NCBI GenBank assembly: GCA_006176705.1
Contig: QRFJ01004908.1
Location: 62,001 to 126,000 of the forward strand
Direction: 5' to 3'
DNA length: 64,000 nt
From: Cocos nucifera
Taxonomy: Eukaryota; Streptophyta; Magnoliopsida; Arecales; Arecaceae
The first letter of the stretch is position 1; each line of letters begins with the position of its first letter. The notes below the pieces were generated by a model, which saw only the letters and a program-made list of their open reading frames with translations, was not told the origin of the DNA and searched no databases. The position numbers were made by a program, and so were the translations under genes. This document shows, piece by piece, positions 26,501-36,240 of the stretch.

Positions 26501-29500
26501 CACCTATCACTCACATCCACAATTATTATTTGTGCCACAGCATGCTAATGTTACTAAGAAGAATAATAGCAACGTAAGCATCAGAAACATCATATTAATC
26601 TGTAGCATTCATGCTTCTGCTTAAGGTTTCAAGCATCAGCCCATATCATTGGTCAGCCTGTATTGGGCCACTACCAACACCCAGCACAGCACCTATTAAC
26701 GATTTTCTTTGAATATTTTTAATTAAAACAGGTATCAGGACTCTTTTAAAAATTTTGGCATGGATCGGACTTTCTTCATCCAAGCCCTCAACTCCCAAAG
26801 GATACTTATTCCCGATACCTATCACTCACATCCACATTTGACAACTATTATTTGTGCCACAGCATCCTAATGTTACTAAGAAGAATAATAGCAACGTAAG
26901 CATCTTAAAATTCATGTTAAGCTGTAATGTTCATGCTTCAAGCATCAGCCCATATCAGGGGTCAGCCTGTATCGGGCCACTACCAACACCCAGCACAGCA
27001 CCTACTAACTATTTTCTTAGAATATTTTTAATTAAAACAGGTTTCAGGACTTTTTTAAAAATTTTGGCATGGATTGGCATGTGTACCAGGATAATAGGAC
27101 ATACCATGCCAGCTGGTGGCCTGCAAGCCCACCGGCACTTGAACTCTTGGTTCTAAAAATAGTATTGTCGATCCACTTTAGAATTCTACAGTGGAACGGA
27201 AATAACCAAAGATATAAAATTCCAAGTGAGATGTAAAAAGAAGTTAAATGTTGTGCTGCCTCCTCTAGATGCTTAGGTTTCCTATTTTCATGTCACCAAC
27301 ACATACAACCAAGTCACAGCCTTGCACACCTAAACTTTGTTTGGCTGCTTATAAAAATATATGATGATAAAAAATAAATAAATAATTCTACAGACAAACA
27401 TGTGGGTAATGTTTCACCTTCTCAAATTTTACATGCCATCACTTGTTAAAAAAATTCTTTTCAAGTTTATGCACCATCACTTCTACAAAAGATCGGGAAG
27501 CAGCCAGACTGCACCTTTGTCGAACTCATTTATGTTTAATTTTTTATGCAAACTTTTCCATAAAATCTAGCAGCAAAACTGTTCACAAGAGGTCTTAGCC
27601 ACAAGATCAGAAACTGCAGGAGTCAATTTATGTGCCAATGTGAGGATAAGTATGGTAGGTGAAGAGCCTAAGTACCAGACAGTGTAGTCATGTCTAAGTT
27701 TATTTAGAGGTATGTTTATTACAAGATAGTTGATATGAAGATTCAACTGCAGAAAATAAACAAGTGAATGAATTTCACTATGGCACCTTAACACAATCCT
27801 AGCCTTAAAGTCCTTAGGTTGTTAAATAACATAGCAACTCTACAATAAAATTGTTGACCTCTGCATGGAGGTCTCTGTTTTCCAGATCTGAGTGTGGATG
27901 GATGGTTTTGTAACGGCATGTTTGGTTGCCCCTATATGGGAATTTGAAGTCACTTCAAGTGGGCTGGAAGTCATTTCGGACATTTGCTTGGTCCAAAGTG
28001 ATCCAAGGTGATCCTAAGTGAGTTCCAACTCTAAGAGAAATTGGGCTGAAGAGTGCTTGAAGTGACTTGGGCTGGTAGGTAGCTAAAGTCACTTTGACAA
28101 CATGGGTTCCTGCTTAGCCCATGTAAAACAAACAAAACACGCCATAAGCATGGATGGGCATTTCAATTTCCATTTGTGATCAGATACAACTATTTGGTTT
28201 GATCCAGTTCTGGTGTGTGAATCAATCTGACAGTGGTGATTGGCATTGAGTGAATCACTTATGGTCTCCAAAGCTTCTGGAAAGGTTCTGGATCAATGAT
28301 ACAAGCTCTGATATTCTGAAATTCAAGGTACAAAGTGAAGGCATACTCCTATGAGGTATTGATCTAAATATATGCAATAAAGAGAATCAAACATATTGTA
28401 AGCACCACACTTGTGGATGTATGATATACAATTGATTACCAAGTCATAAAGAGTGCAAATTTTCACATGAACATTGTGCCAAACTTTTATATGTTTGGAT
28501 GCGGATATAACATTACAGGATCTTGCTCCTTCACTACAGAAATGAAACAGTGAAAGGTGAATAGATCTTGCAACATTTTTTTCCTTGTGATAATTTCTTT
28601 GTTTTCTTGCTTCACAATGTTGGGATAAAGAGTACCTGTAATGCATGGATAAAGCATTTTAAGCTTATAGTGAATATTTGGTTGTAGTTATCAAAATGGT
28701 CAAAATGACTAAACCAAATATTGTCAAAATTTCATTTACTATTTTAACTCTCAGGCATGTCTTAACTTTATGATACCGATTCACTGAATGTGCTTGGTTA
28801 TGTTTGATATAGGCCAGCTTCTTTTCTTTTGCTTCTCCGTGTTATGCTAGACTGCTCTTTGGAAATTTTGCCTATATATTTTGGAATGTCTTAATTTCTT
28901 TGGAAAAGACAGTTTTAAAGGCATAATGTTCCTTCCAATTGCGACCAATTCCATGGAAGCTCTTAATTCAATGATATTTTTCAGGAAATTAGAGCACTAT
29001 TTCCTCCTGATTGCAACCCATTCTATGCTGGCTTTGGAAACAGAGACACTGATGAAATTAGCTACCTTAAAGTTGGAATTCCTATAGGAAAGATCTTCAT
29101 AATCAATCCCAAGGTAAGATCTTTTAGATTTTAACGATATTAAAAAAAAAAAATACAAATCATCAACTTTGTAAATTAATTAAGTTTTTGTAATTTCTGA
29201 ATGTGTAGGGTGAAGTTACAGTGAACCGTCGGGTTGATACAAGGTCATATACTTCCCTTCATGCATTGGTCAATGGGATGTTTCCTCCCATGTCCTCAGC
29301 TGAGCAGGTTAATGCTATATTCCGATACCTCACAGTTTTGGTAAAATTACTTTTCAGATCAACATATCTAGAAAGAAGTTCAATTCCGGATCCTGGGTGC
29401 ATTGGTGCTTGGAATTGGATTTTTTTTTCCTAGCTATCATATCTTACATTTAGTGAAAGGTGGTTGGCTTTTCATTTCTCCACGATTATGTTCAAGTTAA

Positions 29501-29592
29501 TTTTTGTAAACTTCCACTTGAACTTTTGGTTTTAGGAGGACTATAATTCCTGGAATTACTGGAAGTTGCCTCTTCCTGAAGTTGATGTTTGA
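11759..29592 (+). CDS. PAH: Lipin-type Mg2+-dependent phosphatidate phosphatase (PAH), 10 exons
   Basis: Dephosphorylates phosphatidate to diacylglycerol, feeding triacylglycerol and membrane lipid synthesis; plant PAH1/PAH2 also restrain ER phospholipid synthesis (family knowledge). Exons: 11759-14150, 14417-14997, 15081-15154, 18703-18787, 20914-21000, 21153-21225, 23245-23288, 28985-29113, 29209-29307, 29536-29592. All junctions are GT-AG and frames join without a break, giving 1206 residues. The N-lipin domain is residues 1-110 ([20 protein letters not shown]; the GEAYF glycine at 83 matches lipin G84). A long acidic Ser-rich linker follows, then ELSLCKHLL, a conserved SWRIWPF motif, and a C-terminal LNS2/HAD phosphatase domain from about residue 975. 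The catalytic DVDGT is residues 1009-1013 (exon 3). The start is the ATG at 11759, where homology begins. The protein is about 300 residues longer than Arabidopsis PAH1, all in the linker, which lies mostly in exon 1. PAH1 versus PAH2 type is not resolved. Confidence 0.93.
16272..16931. mobile_element. Candidate Harbinger/Tourist-like MITE in PAH intron 3
   Basis: The ends are imperfect inverted repeats (GGGGCTGTTTGG on the left, GAGGCTGTTAGG as the complement of the right end). The flanking triplets are TCA and TTA, one change from the TTA duplication typical of PIF/Harbinger elements. The interior includes paired GTTGCAGGCATC/GCAGCTTAAGTTG-type words and a T/A run, and no transposase. The length of 660 bp is on the long side, so this is tentative. 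Confidence 0.4.
17476..17520. repeat. (GA)n microsatellite in PAH intron 3
   Basis: A GA-dinucleotide run of about 40 bp with one early interruption. Confidence 0.95.
20291..20478 (+). repeat. Tandem duplication of about 90 bp in PAH intron 4
   Basis: Two adjacent copies share words such as GTAAAGCAGACA, AATAGCTTTTA and TAATTATTGAATCAT in the same order, with a few point changes. It lies just upstream of exon 5 by about 440 bp and does not touch the splice sites. Confidence 0.8.
24681..25140. repeat. Inverted-repeat element with a purine-only core, PAH intron 7
   Basis: The outer 40 bp are imperfect inverted repeats: GGATGGAGGGTGTCCTGG on the left and the complement of CTAGGACACCTTCATCTC on the right. 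Between them, about 24770-25050 is almost pure purine on the plus strand (AAAGAAAGGAAGAA-type repeats), so a Lys/Glu/Arg-rich frame exists by composition only. It is probably a non-autonomous TIR element with an expanded purine tract; no target duplication was identified with certainty. Confidence 0.55.
26026..26347. mobile_element. Tourist-like (PIF/Harbinger) MITE in PAH intron 7
   Basis: The 322-bp element begins GGGCCTGTTCAGGATG and its right end complements to GGGCTTGTTTGGATG, giving terminal inverted repeats of about 15 bp. It is flanked on both sides by TTA (26023-26025 and 26348-26350), the target duplication expected of Tourist/Harbinger MITEs. The interior is non-coding. It sits well inside the intron. 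Confidence 0.72.
26457..27080 (+). repeat. Direct tandem duplication of about 310 bp in PAH intron 7
   Basis: Copies at 26457-26771 and 26772-27080 are clearly the same sequence: both contain CCCTCAACTCCCAAAGGAT, TTTGTGCCACAGCAT, AATAATAGCAACGTAAGCAT and GGGCCACTACCAACACCC in order. Small indels separate them. It is non-coding. Confidence 0.88.
27914..28144. mobile_element. Candidate Tourist-like MITE in PAH intron 7
   Basis: A 231-bp segment with imperfect inverted ends (CGGCATGTTTGG and, as the complement of the right end, TGGCGTGTTTTG), flanked by TAA on both sides (27911-27913 and 28145-28147). The interior has repeated AGTCACTT/AAGTGACTT words that could pair. No coding content. Confidence 0.5.
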
Positions 29593-30330
29593 ACCTAACT
29601 ATTTCCCCGCTTGAGGAATTGAACTAACCACGTGGAGTTCCAAACTGGAGAATGCTTGCAAACATCACTTAAGAACCTTCAGGTATAGTTATTTCCTTGC
29701 CTACTATGTAATTCTTATGTAATGATAGTAATTTATTACCTCAGCAATCCTCTAAGCATGCAGCTTACCTATACAGTGCAACAACAGATCAACTCTGTCT
29801 GTCTGTTTATGGATGTATGCATGAGTTTGTAAAGTACAGATACATGATGAACCTATGTATGTTAAAATATGTACTATCTTGTTTGATGAGATGGAAACTC
29901 TCATCCTTAGTGCTAGAAATAAATAGCTAATTTACAGACTGTATCTTTAAAAGCAAACCCATTTACCCTTTTTTTTTTTTTTTTTTGAGTAATACTCCAC
30001 TTGGAGTCAAGACTTAGGTTATTCAACAATGTATAAGTGCGATGCTTGAACATTGTTTTATTCCTTCACTGATTTTGTATGTAATTTTGGTTCTAAACAT
30101 CATTCTTCTACCTGGTTGAGTAGCATATATGATGTAAGATTCCTTGAAATGCTGTTAGACTTCTGCAGGCCAATCACTGGTTGGGTATGGCAAAAGCATG
30201 ATTGATTATCCGCCGGACATGGAAGATGCACGTTAATGAGTTGCAGAGGCAGATTGTTGTGCGATGATTTTGTACACTTGTACTGTGAGGTTACACAAGC
30301 AATGTAATTATTCCTTTTCATTCATTGGCT
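29593..30330 (+). other. Putative PAH 3' UTR, possibly with one intron
   Basis: After the TGA at 29590-29592 the sequence runs to a plausible GT donor at 29683 (CTTCAG|GTATAG). An acceptor TTCTGCAG ends at 30168. If used, the 3' UTR would be 29593-29682 plus 30169 to about 30330. No canonical AATAAA is obvious at the end, so the polyadenylation point is a guess. Confidence 0.3.
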
Positions 30331-32122
30331 AATGTGTGGAAAGAAACAGAATAGCTGCAAACATATGCAACATCAATTCCATTCTTATTAGCCATCACTT
30401 AGGTGTAACTTTTTTCTACGTCAAGCATCAACATGCTTCAGAATTAGTAAAGGAGTATGCATGATGATGTCATCTTTAAGTTTTATGATATTGGTCTTAG
30501 TGGCTATTCCTTGGCTTACTAAGAATTTTGTAGAAAAATAGTTTATTAATATGTGAATAAAGTTTTGGTTCAAAGTTTGGCAAATTGAGATGACTAAAAC
30601 TTCATTTAGACCGTTCCTCATCTTTCTGCCTTTTCCTGTTGTAAGCTTGATGACGAGACTGAAAATAACGTCCAAAGAGCGACAGGCAATGTAAAATACT
30701 CTATACTATCTCTGTGATATTCAAAAGAGGGCTGCAATGCAGCAAGCTCACAAAAGAGTTGAATGCTGAAGTTCAATTGGCCCTGTTGCTCTTCTTGTTG
30801 ACATCTGTCGGTGAATGAATCTGCAAGCCCCATCAGCTGTGTAACTTTTTAGTGTGAGATTTCTGTTGCGTGCTATTACTTCTGGCTTAAAAGATTGAAA
30901 CAGTCTGTCTTAAGATATTGTTGAACAGACCTATCTGCATGCTGGTGACAGTGGATTTTTCTTGGAATATTTTTAAACCTTGGTTAAAAGATTGAAAGTC
31001 TTAAGATATTGTGGAACAATTCTATCTGGGGATTACTGATATGGGATTTTTGTCAGAATATTTTTAGACCTTGGTTAAATAAACAGTGCAACATCAGGAT
31101 TAAAGTTAGTTCAATAATTGTTACGAAGCTTAGAATTGGAAGATGCTTGCTCTTTGAAAATAACTGTTACAAAGTTTAGAATTGGATTACTGATATTGGA
31201 TTTTTACCATCCCCCTTTTTCCTATATTACAGACCAGGGAGGAGATTAATAACTGACAGGTTGCTACATGGAGAGCTGGAAAAGATCCAATCTAGACAAG
31301 ATTTGGGTCTTCAGCATTCCAGTTGGCTCTAGATACTCTTGGTGAACTTCAAGGGGTGAAAAAACTGCTACCATGTAGGGGGGCCCTGTACATCACGTAA
31401 AGTTAGAAAACATTACATTGCTAAACTTGCTTAATAATGAAGCTTGAACATGACGATGATGTTGTGTGCTCTTGTTTTGAAATTTTCCTTTCGATCTGAA
31501 GTTTCTTATTTAAAAGGATCATTCTGCATCTTCTTAGTTTGACTGCATGCCATACATCCCTGCAGGCCCAGCAAAGAAATAGCATCCCTCATGCTGGTGC
31601 ACAAAATATCATGAGGTGAAGGCATACAGTGCTCGATCCAGGCGATACTAATTTAGCTGGGGCTGTGCATGACTGACAGATTGAGAAATAATGGAGTTAG
31701 AGGACCCTCCTTAATGTAATTGAGAGAAAATTTAGGGAAATTCTTTTTCCTCCTATTTTTGAGGATGGAGGTTGGTTGGGAAGGGGGGTTTGGTAGGGAG
31801 AGACCCCCCGCTAGTTTAAGTTAAGACTATTTTTTGGCCCTTCCAGAGAGTTTTAAATCAGTAATGGCCGTTATTGTCAGCTAAACATCTGTCATGGTAT
31901 TGTTGGACAGAAAGAGATGCTATCAGAGGAAAGGTAATGCAAAACAATCTTCTTATCTTCTGCCTTGTTAAGATCTATAGTTCATGATCGCTTGTTTTCC
32001 TGCCCCTTCTGTTCGTTTCCTTTTATCCCCTTAAATTTACTTGTTAATTCTGTCCCTCCTGTAGCAACCAACTCTAGGATCAAAACCTGAAGAGCAGCAT
32101 CCTACCATCTGCACCTTTATAT
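30331..32122. other. Intergenic DNA downstream of PAH
   Basis: No gene recognised. It includes an imperfect tandem duplication (see 30887-31079) and generic AT-rich sequence. Additional untranslated exons of PAH cannot be excluded. Confidence 0.4.
30887..31079 (+). repeat. Tandem duplication of about 97 bp downstream of PAH
   Basis: Two adjacent copies share AAAAGATTGAAA, GTCTTAAGATATTGT, GAATATTTTTA and CCTTGGTTAAA in order. A third fragment (GGATTACTGATATTGGATTTT) occurs near 31185. Confidence 0.8.
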
Positions 32123-32132
32123 ATGGGAAAAG

Positions 32133-32861
32133 GAGAAATTCTTTGCATATTGAGTGCGGTGCAGAAAAAATGTACCACTCTATCTAATTGGCCCATATAG
32201 CCATCGCTTTTCAATATGCACTTAATGCCTGCAGTTCCACTTTTCTGAAATTTTGAATGATAAAAATATTCTTTTTATGAAAAATTATGACATGCCTATA
32301 TTACGACATTCTATGATAAAATTATGACTTCTGTATGTATGATGTCGTAATTTTTTTAAAAAAATTATTTAAAAAATATTTTTATCATTAAAAATTTATA
32401 AAATTTTTAAATAATAAAAATATTTCTTCTATTTTTTTATGACATCTTGTGATCAAATTATAAGGTGGAAGTCATAATTTGATCGTAGGATATTATAATA
32501 TAGCACAGAATATCATATTTTTTTAAGAAATGGAGAGATATTCTCGTTATTTAAAATTTTAAATAAAAAATGGAATTATAGGTATTAAATGCGTGTCGAA
32601 AATTTTTAAGAACGAAAATGCCTTTCTTTCTTTATGACTTCTAGAAAAAATTATAACATACCGTGTAGAAAATAATTTTACTATAGAATGTTATGATATG
32701 GATATATGATATCATAATCTTTTTTAAAAAGAAGATGTATTTTTATTATTTAAATTTTCAAACAAAAATGTCTATTAGAAAGTGCTCGTTACGTTACGTG
32801 GTTCAATCAGACGGGGTGGTGTATTTTTTCTGCACGGCACTTGGTGTACAAAGAATTTCTC
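32133..32861. mobile_element. Mutator-like MITE with terminal inverted repeats of about 60 bp
   Basis: Both ends read inward GAGAAATTCTTTG, followed by similar GTGC(G/C)GTGCAGAAAAAAT and (G/A)(T/C)ACCAC words, so the inverted repeats extend roughly 60 bp at about 80 per cent identity by eye. Flanking sequences ATGGGAAAAG (left) and ATGGGAAGG (right) look like a 9-10 bp target duplication, which points to the Mutator superfamily. The 729-bp interior is AT-rich and repetitive, full of TTATGACAT/ATGTCATAA-type inverted words, and encodes no transposase. Confidence 0.75.
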
Positions 32862-33055
32862 ATGGGAAGGAGAAAAATCATTAATATATATATTATACAA
32901 TAATTCACGACCTTTCGGATGCCACCCGGACGAGATGTCACACTTGGAGTGGAAAACATATTATCACAAAACGAACAAGCAGCTAAAGCATCTTATCCAA
33001 CTCATTGGTAAGAGCATGCTAGTTTATCTAGCAGTCAAACCCTCCAGTCCCAGAG

Positions 33056-33244
33056 CTAATATGGGACTATCTTCATGCCCAAGCTTTTCTGTGCAAATGC
33101 CACGAGGTCATCGATCTCAGCATCATCACGTAGCTTATCTCGACTAATGCGTCCATCCTTATCTTTGTCTAATTTCTTTAGCCATTCCCTGAAGTCTTCC
33201 ACAGTCATTTCCGCATTGGAGGAACTTGTATGCTTGATAGCCAT
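33056..33244 (-). CDS. Small single-EF-hand calcium-binding protein
   Basis: A 62-residue ORF starting with MAIKHTSSSNAEM. It contains one canonical EF-hand loop, DKDKDGRISRDK (about residues 26-37), preceded by an amphipathic helix (VEDFREWLKKL), then AEIDDLVAFAQKSLGMKI at the C-terminus. The start and end match a family of small plant EF-hand proteins of about 95-100 residues that I recall as having two EF-hands separated by a Trp-rich linker. Here about 35 residues, including most of the second loop, seem to be missing between residues 40 and 45, without loss of frame. It may bind one Ca2+; function and partner are unknown. It stands alone, about 3 kb from both neighbours. A decaying gene copy is an alternative. 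Confidence 0.65.
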   Translation of the reverse strand: MAIKHTSSSNAEMTVEDFREWLKKLDKDKDGRISRDKLRDDAEIDDLVAFAQKSLGMKIVPY

Positions 33245-33466
33245 GATTTCTCAATATGTTGCAATCTGGAATGAGATGTGCAAATATGGATGATTCATAA
33301 AAACCTCCTCATGCATGATCCTTACAAAGCATTAACCGTAAACATCTTTATGGTTCCCTTTATTATCTGTGAGACTGTTGCCTATATTAATTTGATTATT
33401 TTACATTTATAATTGGTGGATCTGATCAAGTTTTATGACCGCACGAAATATCTGTTCGGTAAGCGG

Positions 33467-33606
33467 TTTATAGTCCAGTCTATGGAGCAATAATTTTCAT
33501 GCCTAAGCAACAGCATGCAGAACATGGGGGAAATTGAGACATCATTTCACCGCCCTGTGCTTTTAATTTTATAGTCCAGTCTATGGAGCAATAATTTTCA
33601 TGCCTA
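33467..33606 (+). repeat. 39-bp direct repeat, 101 bp apart
   Basis: The same 39 bases (TTTATAGTCCAGTC...TTTTCATGCCTA) occur at 33467-33505 and 33568-33606 without a mismatch that I can see. It lies about 220 bp upstream of the EF-hand ATG, that is in its possible promoter or leader. Confidence 0.85.
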
Positions 33607-36240
33607 GCTTCAAGAAAAGAGAACTGCCATGTATTATATTTTTCACCGAGAGACTAGATGCTTGCTTAGGTTGTAGTTCAAAAATTATATATGTAACCAA
33701 TCAAGCTTGAATCATTGAAAGACCTAACACTTAACAGCATTTAGGTGCCGAATCTTTGAACGACTGGCCTCCAAATCTGGATCCCCGGTCCGAAAGGAAC
33801 TGATATGGGCCTGTTGTTGCTCCTTGGGAGGAAAAGAATCATAAAGTACAAGCGCGTTAATTTGTGCATGGAAGAAGAGGAGGGGATGGGATTCATAATA
33901 GATAGCTTAAGTCAGAAGAATGTGACGTGGAGCGCGTTAAAGTGGGGAGAGTTTGCTCAAGGTCTTTTTATAGCCGTCTTTATTGAATGCAATCCGTTAT
34001 GTTACACAAGTCCTGGAGGATTCAACAATGTAGAAAGTTTCAGATAGAGAGGGTATGTTTAACAGTTGTTATTCCAGCTATAAAGATACTGCATGGGACA
34101 TCTATGGAGGACCGGTTCCAGGCTATTTTAAGCCTTATCTTAGGTACCCTGTTGCAGGGGAAAGGGCAATGCCCTCGTTCAGCTCCCTAATATTCATGTT
34201 CATATCAACTTGGAATCTATACCGAAGAACTCTTCAAATCGAGCCCATCCCACGACCTGGTCGAAACAATATATAGGGCCCATTTTCTTTACTTACGTTC
34301 TCTTGCAACACAAGGTACCAATAAAACCACCGATCAGAAACGGCTATTTTGGCTTTAGAAAGGAGAAGAAGATCAAATCAGTGGGCTGGCCGTTATGCAT
34401 TTTGGTGGCCGTTTATTGGAGCCTGGTGTAGGGCTACGAGAAGTGGGGTGGGAGGGGTGGGGGTGGGGTCATGCATTTTGTAGCGTACCATTTTCTTCAA
34501 AGGATGACAACCTTGGCACTAGATGTGAGGCTGTTCAACTAAACTATGGCATGGCTGGTTTTCTAAATGGGAAAGAGACGCATCGCATGATTTGGCTTTA
34601 GAGAGCGCAATGTCTGGTTGCCACGTTACGGCCTCGTTGAACAAGCCAAGTCTTTTCTTGGTCGATGAGATTATTTTAAATTAGAGAAGGACATTAATTG
34701 ATGTGCTGGGTCATGGACAAGATCCACCTACCATGTCGTTTCCTAAGAGTCGGTGCACCTAATATTCCAACTCCACGTTGCGTGCAGCCCACACTTTTCT
34801 TTAAGATGCCGAGGAAAGCTGAGACAAACGGAGGCCAGGGGGGGTAAAAAATATTTCAGAATCAACTGGTGGGTGGATTTGGATACCAAACCAGTACATG
34901 ATATTGCGTGGCAATGATGGTGAAGAGATTAGGACTAAAGGTTAATTTATACGTTGGCACGCACACCTCTACAAGTATTTTATTTGGGGAGAGATGTTGT
35001 ATTCAAACTTTCTACTATTTTGTTTTTCACATTAAAATGACTGTTGAGATGGTTGGCAGGTCATCTTTTAATCACAAATTATTGACTTTGGAATGAGTAC
35101 CTGTCACTTTATTCAACCGGACTGCTAATGATTAGCGTCTTTACCATTTCTTTTTCTTCTTTTGAGAGAAAACAAGCCTCTCCAGACGTCGTGGCATGTC
35201 AATGAACTAAAATCTGGGATATCCGCAGGCTAAATTTTTTTTTTAAAAAAAAGGACCATAGGTCTCCATTTCCTAGAGAGGGGTGAATAGCTTGTTAGAG
35301 TTGATAGAGAAATATACAATTGAACACTGTCGAATATTTTATTCTTAAGAAGATGAAAAATACTAAGCTCAAATATTAGGTAACCTGATGGAGTAAAATA
35401 ATTAATCCATTCAACTTAAACTTTGAAACAGGAACAATTAAACCTGAGTGAAGTTCACTTTCAGCTCTATCCAGCTTTATTCAATCAAATATCTATTTTG
35501 ACTCTTGAATAAAATCCCCATAAAGAAACACTCGTGGGATTTCAGAAACCCAGAAAACGTTTTTGCTACTTGTTCAATATTGATCGGTTGAAACAATTCA
35601 GAATAAAAGGAGCGAGAGAATATTTTTTTAGCAAATTAATGTGGAATAAGCATATCTATTCAAATGACACTGTTTGCAATTATACAGAACCAAACATGGC
35701 CTTCACGTTTAGTTTGGATCGATGGTTACTGCAGTCTGCAGTTCTCAACCAAGTTAAATGACAAGCCAGATTGATCCAGAAATCCAATCCAATGATGACT
35801 TCGGCCAGAAAGTTGATGATTAAGCTCGAGCATGGTAGCCTGCTGAGACCGACTAATTAAATTAGAATAACAGAGTTCTGAATCTAGGATATAACTAGAA
35901 AGAATTAATGAATCCCCATCCTTGCATCTATCAAGAAAAGCTCGATCGTACGAAACTTTCCATATAATCGACGGAACTATATATATATATATATATATAT
36001 ATTCTGAAATTTCTCCTGTTATTTCCCCATTGATTTCCTCTTATCACTTTGATGCTATACATGCAACCCAATACAAATTAATGGAAACCCTCCCAAGCCC
36101 CAGCTCTTCAAAGATAAATAAATCTATCAAAGAATTAATACAAAGTGTTCTACGTATCAAAGGAATTCAACCAAGCGAAAAACTCCAACTGATCATGTCA
36201 GCTCACAGTAACGGAGGCTCGCTCCTAGTACTCCCTCTCT
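33607..36240. other. Intergenic DNA between the EF-hand gene and GUX
   Basis: No coding block, RNA gene or transposon end that I can support. It holds an (AT)n run at 35979-36001. The part next to 36240 should include the GUX 3' UTR on the minus strand. Confidence 0.45.
35979..36001. repeat. (AT)n microsatellite
   Basis: A run of about 23 bp of alternating T and A, downstream of GUX. Confidence 0.9.
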
